Of a stretch of DNA of 64,000 nucleotides, positions 58,580-64,000 are shown piece by piece. The stretch comes from Struthidea cinerea. Its lineage: Eukaryota > Chordata > Aves > Passeriformes > Corcoracidae. The position numbers were made by a program, and so were the translations under genes. Numbering within the stretch: position 1 is the stretch's first letter; every line of letters starts with the position of its first letter. Where the stretch lies: NCBI GenBank assembly GCA_013397865.1, contig VZTI01002590.1, forward strand, positions 589,751 through 653,750, read 5' to 3'. Under the pieces are notes generated by a model. The model was not told where the DNA came from, did not search any database, and worked only from the letters and a program-made list of their open reading frames with translations.

Positions 58580-59755
58580 TTGCACAAAAGAAAAAACAGG
58601 TTTATTGAAGCAGTTAAAACTTTATTTTCACTAAGCCAAGTACATCATAAAAAAAAGAAAAATCTAATATCTACAGCAGAATAAAACAAAAAATGGCTGT
58701 TTATAAACACTGTTACATCCAGCTCTCAAAATCACAATGGTCTTGTGTCAGGTTCTGTCAAGTTTTTCTGATCCGCAACAGACTCTCACATTTTTGCTCT
58801 TAAATGGAAACAAATCAAGCAATTACACATGATAAAGCAGTTATAGGTCAGTTTACAGCATAGACGTTTTCTGTAATGTGTATTTTGGTTTTAAATGAGG
58901 AATGTAAAATGAAAGAGGATACTTCAGATTTTCCTGATTATCCCATTCATTTTCTTTGTACTTGAGTTCTGAATTAGGCAGCTGTTCATATCTCTAATCA
59001 TAACAATAAACCTAATCTCCAAGCATAAACCATTCAAAAAAAGTATTTTAATATCCTCTAAAGAAGATTTCTTGGACATTTTGTATTTTTTAAACCATGA
59101 ATTAAACATCAAAGTAAAAAGAGTTAACAAAATCAATTTATGCAGTCTTCATCAATTATTAACGTGAACCAAGTTCTATCAAAACTTTTTTTTTTTCTTC
59201 TCACTATATACTTTGATTCCGCTTACCACTCATGACACAACTCCTTTTTGGAATGTATTTTGCTTTTTTGCTGGTTTTTTTTGTTTTTTTTTTTTAATAC
59301 TCTACATAAGGACTAGAGCTAAGATAAAAGCTCATGCAATCTTTAATTTTCTTTTTCATCTTTCTTTTCCTCTATTATTCAGACAAGTAACAAATTATAG
59401 TGACCTTGAAATCAAGATGTTAAAAAGTAATTGTCCTCTGTAGTATTTTTAATATTCACACACGTGTGTACAAATTTTAAGCAGATATCGTGTACTTGCC
59501 GACAAATCACAGGCTTTCTATACTGTACTCACAGAAGAGATGTTTCAGCAGACAATATTTTTATAGCTGCTCTTGCATAATAATAACTATGACAAATATA
59601 ACACTTCACACAGTTATTATTTGCTGCACAGTCAAACACTGTTGCAATCAAAAACTATTCTTGAGAAATGAGAGAAATACCCATCTAAATTCCATGCTCT
59701 AGTGTTTCCCTTGCCCTCCTGTTGGTTTCGTTAATTAATCTTTTTTAGCATGCAT
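58580..59755 (-). other. Candidate terminal exon / 3' UTR of a minus-strand transcript
   Basis: Reading the minus strand, a strong acceptor (CTCTTTTTTTCTTACAG, ending at 59756) precedes ATGCATGCTAAAAAAGATTA. All three frames stop within 24 bases, so only up to about 7 residues could be coded (ending MHAKKD or CMLKKIN). About 1.15 kb downstream are two AATAAA signals (58626-58621 and 58606-58601), followed by a U/GU-rich stretch (TGTTTTTTCTTTTGTG), the normal layout of a cleavage site. Nothing in 59756-64000 was recognised as a partner coding exon, so the transcript could equally be a lncRNA or not exist. The call is inference from signals only. Confidence 0.22.
58601..58626 (-). terminator. 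Two AATAAA poly(A) signals on the minus strand
   Basis: TTTATT at 58601-58606 and 58621-58626 on the plus strand read AATAAA on the minus strand, 20 bp apart, with a T/GT-rich element just downstream. Single AATAAA hexamers are frequent in AT-rich DNA. The pairing with a downstream element is what makes these notable. Confidence 0.3.
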
Positions 59756-62700
59756 CTGTAAGAAAAAAAGAGAACAGATACAATCAAAGTAACGATTTGA
59801 TCTGTATCTAAACCAGACAGAATCCAAACCATCAGGCACAGTAAGAATTAATGAGATGTTATATTTTGTTTGCAGAATTAACATGAAATAATTATCTATG
59901 ATATCCTTGATCTAGACAAATATTCACCACCACTCTTTAGTGCAATAAAATGAAGCAAATCCTGAAAGCTAGGTTTAGAGACATATGTTCTCATAAATGT
60001 CCTTAAGTGTTCCTTACAAATTTCCTCTTACTGCCTAGCTACCTTTTTCTTTTCTTTTTTTTCTTTTTTTTTTTTTAACATGCTTCCTGCTCTCTTCTAG
60101 TTTCCACTTAATTCAGTGGAGGAGGTATCATATAGGAATCCACAGAGAACCTTTAGGTTGTATCCCATGTGCTCAAATTTTTCCTGCCAACTGCTACAAA
60201 GTCAAGGTACCACCTTTACCATCTCCGTGTGGCTTCCTAATCAACACAATTTCCCTAAACAAATAAAGGCAACTCAGAGACCCTTCACTTTGTTTCTTGG
60301 GGAGGGGAATACTGACCAAGCAGTCTGAATAAAGAAAAAAAAGCTCTGAAGTTATTTCAACAGCTGTATACCACTGTGCTGTTCTATTCTTTTAGCTTAT
60401 AAAAAGAATCAACTCAAGGTTTTTATCCTGTAAAATAATTGAGCTCAAGGGCTTTTTGTCAGTGGTTTTATTTTTCGCTCAAGTTCCCAGACCTAAGAGC
60501 TGTCCTGATTTTTAGTGAAAGAGGATACTGCTCTGAAATAAATAGGCACTTATTTGTAGATCCATTTATATTGTTTTGCTACTATGCAATCATCTTTTTA
60601 TCTTTTATTTTTTAAATCCATCAAGATCCCATTTCCAGAGGAGTTTTCATCATGCTGTTACTTAAAAAAAAACCAACAAAACCAAAATACAAACCCACAT
60701 GCTTTCCATCCATTCTCTCTTCAACCCAAAAAGCACGTAGCCTTCTTCTGAAGTAAACTTTGTATTTATTCTCATAATGGATGAGGTGGACGTCACCCTT
60801 GTCCAAAGGGAGAGGAACACCTTCTCTCCAGGAGTTGAAGCAGAGATGCTGCTCCCACTATCTGAACATGGTGTGCAAGGAGCACCACAGGGCTCACAAG
60901 CCTTCTGCCACCTGCGAGTGTCAGGAAAAAAAAGCTATGCTACAAAGTAAAAAAGTGACAGAATATCCTGCAGAGTTCAATTTTCCAGGAGAAGGAATCT
61001 CTAATTTTATGCACCAAAATGCTAATAAATGCATTGCAGTTATCCCATATTATTCTGTTATTTGTATGTGGTTTGGGGGGGTTTTGATTGAGTTTTTTGT
61101 TTGTTTGTTTAGTTTAGGTTTTTCTGAAAAGGAACAGCTATTAGCTGTGATTGTGTCCTGCACAGCCCTGTGTAGAATTATTATGTCAGCCTAAACTCTG
61201 TCTCAAACCTACCAATGCCATTATACTTTTTCAGGAAATGTTATCTCTTCAACAACTTGCTCCAGTTATCACAACACATTTAGCATTCAATAAAAAATGG
61301 GACATTGTTAGATAATAAGATACATGGTTCATTTCCTAGTGTGCATAAAACAGTAGCTTCTGTGTATGCAACTCTTGCTTAATTAGGGCATTCACCTACC
61401 GCCATATTTCAGACTTAATAATTGCCACTGTGAATATTCTACAGCTTGGCTTCCCATACCCATTTCAAATGTCGCTTTAGTGGCTGCCCAAAAGTAGTTT
61501 TTGTACTTGATAGCAATATATGCAGGATATATAGCCAAAGTCAGCATATTTGTCTGCCATACACCTTTGGCAGCAGGATACTCTTGCAGAACTCATCCTC
61601 CTCACCCTAGGATACTTCTTAGCCCTTTTAACTTCCATCCAAGTTTACAAGTTTTACTCTCAATGTTAATGACTCACTCCTGTGCAGTCAATTTTACAAC
61701 AGGCATTTGTTTATATTTCAAGCAGTGGTTCCTGTACACTTACATAATCTAGTATTTTCATGGACATGCTAAATCAACTCTTCTCGACTTTGCTTAATTA
61801 TGGTTTGGGGACAGGATTCAAATTCACGCCAGCTTGTTTCAGCAGCGTCATTTCCATTCCTGTCTCAAATATATCCTCTAACATCATAAAGCATCAATTC
61901 AAATATGCAAATAAATTCCATTTAGATAATATAGAGAATAATTTGAAAACTCTCATTAGCAAGCAAAGTAAAATATAAAAAAAAAAAAAGGATCACCAAC
62001 AGTATATTTGACTGTTTATTGACAAAATTCTTTTGCTAGTATAGAAAAATACCTAAAGCAACATACAATTATGCTTGAAAATAATTGTTTGATTTTCCAG
62101 AACCTGGGATTTCAGCATTCGTATTGTCTGCTGACATCATCATGGCAGAAGAGGCTACCTTTTCCCACAACTACTCTTACAAAAGGGATTCCTTTTTCTG
62201 GCAATCCAGGTGAACAATTCCAGCAAGAACCAGGTACAGTGCCTTTGTTGGATGTGGGGTTTGGTTTTGGTTTTTTGTAGGCAGGACTGAAAATATTGTT
62301 TGTTCTCCCTTATTTATTCATAGTGGTTCATTAGCAAGATTTTTACACCACAAAACCAAATTACTGGCTTATATAGGTCATGTGGTTTCTAAAGTAGCAT
62401 CAATTAAATATGTTAAAATTATATTCTCTCATTTGCAAGAGAAAATGAATCAATATTAGCTGTGCTTTTTGTTTTCCAGATGAGTACAGTAGGATTTCAC
62501 CTTAAATAATGCATGACTGCTTGGATTAAAACAAAAGAAAGTATAGACATGTTTTTTTTGTGTCCTATTATCCATTTGGCATTTTGTAAGGAAATCCTGT
62601 TGCACCTCACCCATCAAAAGCTGAAATTAATTATAAAACCACATATATCTAAAATGCTGCTGCATTTATGCAACTTTCAAAGATCACAACAGCATGGTTA

Positions 62701-63740
62701 TGTATGTTACTGTACTATTAGCTACAGGACTTGTACCATATTTCACATATTAATAAATGCTTGTCTAAGAACTCAATCTCTGAATATGGACACTTTTTTT
62801 CCTCCCTGCTTCATACAGAGTTTAGCTTTCAAAAGAACTTTTCATTCCTCCTGAAGTAGTGGAAACTATAATTTTCTGATACAGAAATGTATTTTGGGTC
62901 ATTCACACATGGTCTGCGGCTCTGATGTACATGTGCACATTAGGAAAGTGGAGAGTTGAAAAAAAGTTTTGTGAATCTTCACACATTAAACATTTTCAGC
63001 ATGATTGCATCCAATTGTCAGCCATGGGAGGGACAAAAGTATAACACCCAGGAGCAGAAGGTTCCTATAAGACCCTGAAGGATTCATAAGCCATCTGTAT
63101 TTTCAAGGACAGGTCTCCTGGAAAAGCATTAATTGACATGAAAAAGCACATAGAAATGATGCACATGAGTAAATACTGCAAATGGTACAATGGTGGATAA
63201 TTGTAACAACCTCTTAAATGAAATGTTCTGCACATAAAGAGGCTCTAGGCGGCCTCTGTTCCTCTGTTCTCAGAGTTCTTAATTGTTTATTGCTGAAAGC
63301 TTATAAGTGTCATGTATAGCAGTTTCATGTTTATGACACCCAATATAAGCCACTGAATTTCAACAGAGATTCTGATGTCCAGCAATTTTAAAGAAATGCC
63401 ATGTCAATCCTTATAAATGAGTGAAAATAATATTTTTCACATGTCGATAGGCACTCAGAAGTTGCCTCTCTACCTTAAGTAATGCTGTGAGAAAAGGTGC
63501 CATCAACCATCCACCACCCTATGTTAAAGTTTTGATTTTTAAAATATCCTTTATGTAAGGTGCACATTTTAAAAAAGGGTCCTGACGATGGACTATTCTC
63601 TCCATGAATTTGAATATTAACTATAAGCTTCTTTAATAAAACCTAAATTAAGCATGGCTTGAATCCTTTGTACCACAGATTTCAGCAGCCTCTAGCATAC
63701 CTTCTACAAATCTAAAACCCACTTACATATACAGAAATTA
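59756..63740. other. Unassigned sequence
   Basis: No recognised exon or mobile element. It has a CT-rich/poly(T) stretch at about 60048-60076, an A/C-rich tract at 60663-60698, G/T-rich tracts at 61069-61120 and 62255-62278, and a GC-richer 140-bp patch at 60780-60920 that starts a 137-codon plus-strand frame of no recognisable family. Confidence 0.4.
61069..61120 (+). repeat. G/T-rich tract with (GTTT)n
   Basis: A G8 run followed by TTTTGATTGAG and GTTTGTTTGTTTAG, the complement type of the A/C-rich tracts elsewhere in the window. Confidence 0.75.
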
Positions 63741-63749
63741 CTTCATGTC

Positions 63750-64000
63750 AGGCAACAAACTTTTTAGTTGTGCTCAAGACCTTTGGTCCATCCAGCTTCC
63801 ACTAAATCAAGCCAACCCCTTCGAAAGACCACTGCCCAGCCTTGGGAACCCCCCACAGAGACGTGCACATCTTGCTCTTCCTGCGGTGGGACCAAAAGGC
63901 GGCCAAAGCTGCTGCCACCAGAAAAGCTCCTGAAGAGCCACTGAAAGATTTTGAGCTCCCTCCGAGTGTTTATTTCCGTAGTTCTGGAAGGATCCAGACG
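63750..64000 (-). mobile_element. Possible LTR or other repeat cut by the window edge
   Basis: GC rises sharply and CpGs appear (for example AAGGCGGCCAAAGC). On the minus strand, ACGGAAATAAACACTCGGAG gives a poly(A)-signal-like AATAAA followed by a GC-rich stretch, reminiscent of an LTR R/U5 boundary. No terminus or target duplication is visible, so the assignment is weak. Confidence 0.2.

Noticed and set aside
60781..61194. 137-codon plus-strand frame
   Set aside because: The frame is part GC-rich patch and part G/T simple repeat. The hydrophobic end comes from the (GTTT)n tract. No domain was recognised.
1..64000. CRISPR arrays, operons, phage genes or a bacterial defence system
   Set aside because: No regularly spaced repeats, no dense coding, and clear avian LINE/LTR/SINE content show vertebrate nuclear DNA.

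Overview
This window is nuclear DNA from a bird, probably a passerine. The main evidence is the repeats. There are several CR1 LINE fragments with the avian 3' end (a GACCTTTAAAGGTC core, then the TTCCAACCCAAA block and the ATTCTATG-type tail), two copies of an avian LTR family, a solo LTR inside a CR1, and a short SINE near the left edge with a tRNA-Ile-like head joined to a CR1 tail. That SINE has the architecture of TguSINE1, known from zebra finch and other songbirds. The background is AT-rich, CpG-poor and full of homopolymers. One 45-base run of N and one isolated N mark assembly problems.

No established protein-coding gene, rRNA gene, tRNA gene, CRISPR array, operon or prokaryotic feature was found. 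Almost all open reading frames are short chance frames. The two longest (182 and 192 codons) lie antisense inside a non-coding LTR. The window reads as intergenic or deep intronic sequence, a gene-desert-like stretch.

Layout: 1-3.3 kb holds the SINE, a truncated LTR copy and a CR1 scrap. At 3.85-4.19 kb is a strange A/C-only tract that starts as poly(A). At 5.6 kb is the gap, flanked by poly(T). From 6.38 to 8.30 kb lies a CR1 in minus orientation, split by a 648-bp solo LTR. From 8.3 to 25.8 kb the sequence is mostly unassigned, with a CA/TG microsatellite, a 34-bp poly(A) run and two CR1 tails (18.5 and 21.0 kb). A complete solo LTR occupies 25.84-26.67 kb and a minus-strand CR1 3' end 30.26-30.80 kb. 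The 33-36.5 kb stretch is repeat-poor and enriched in palindromes, homeodomain/SOX-like motifs and CpGs, and is the best candidate for conserved regulatory DNA. From 37 to 58 kb only one CR1 3' end (45.6 kb), one ancient LINE fragment (54.2 kb), simple repeats and small palindromes stand out. At 58.58-59.76 kb the minus strand carries a good splice acceptor, stops in all frames within 24 bases, and two AATAAA signals about 1.15 kb downstream, so it could be the last exon of a minus-strand transcript. The right edge (63.75-64 kb) is GC-richer and may be the start of another LTR.

I found no clear sign of a novel biological system. The observations most worth following are the candidate terminal exon, the 33-36.5 kb regulatory-looking block, a 26-bp perfect palindrome at 37.75 kb, and the A-to-A/C gradient at 3.9 kb.
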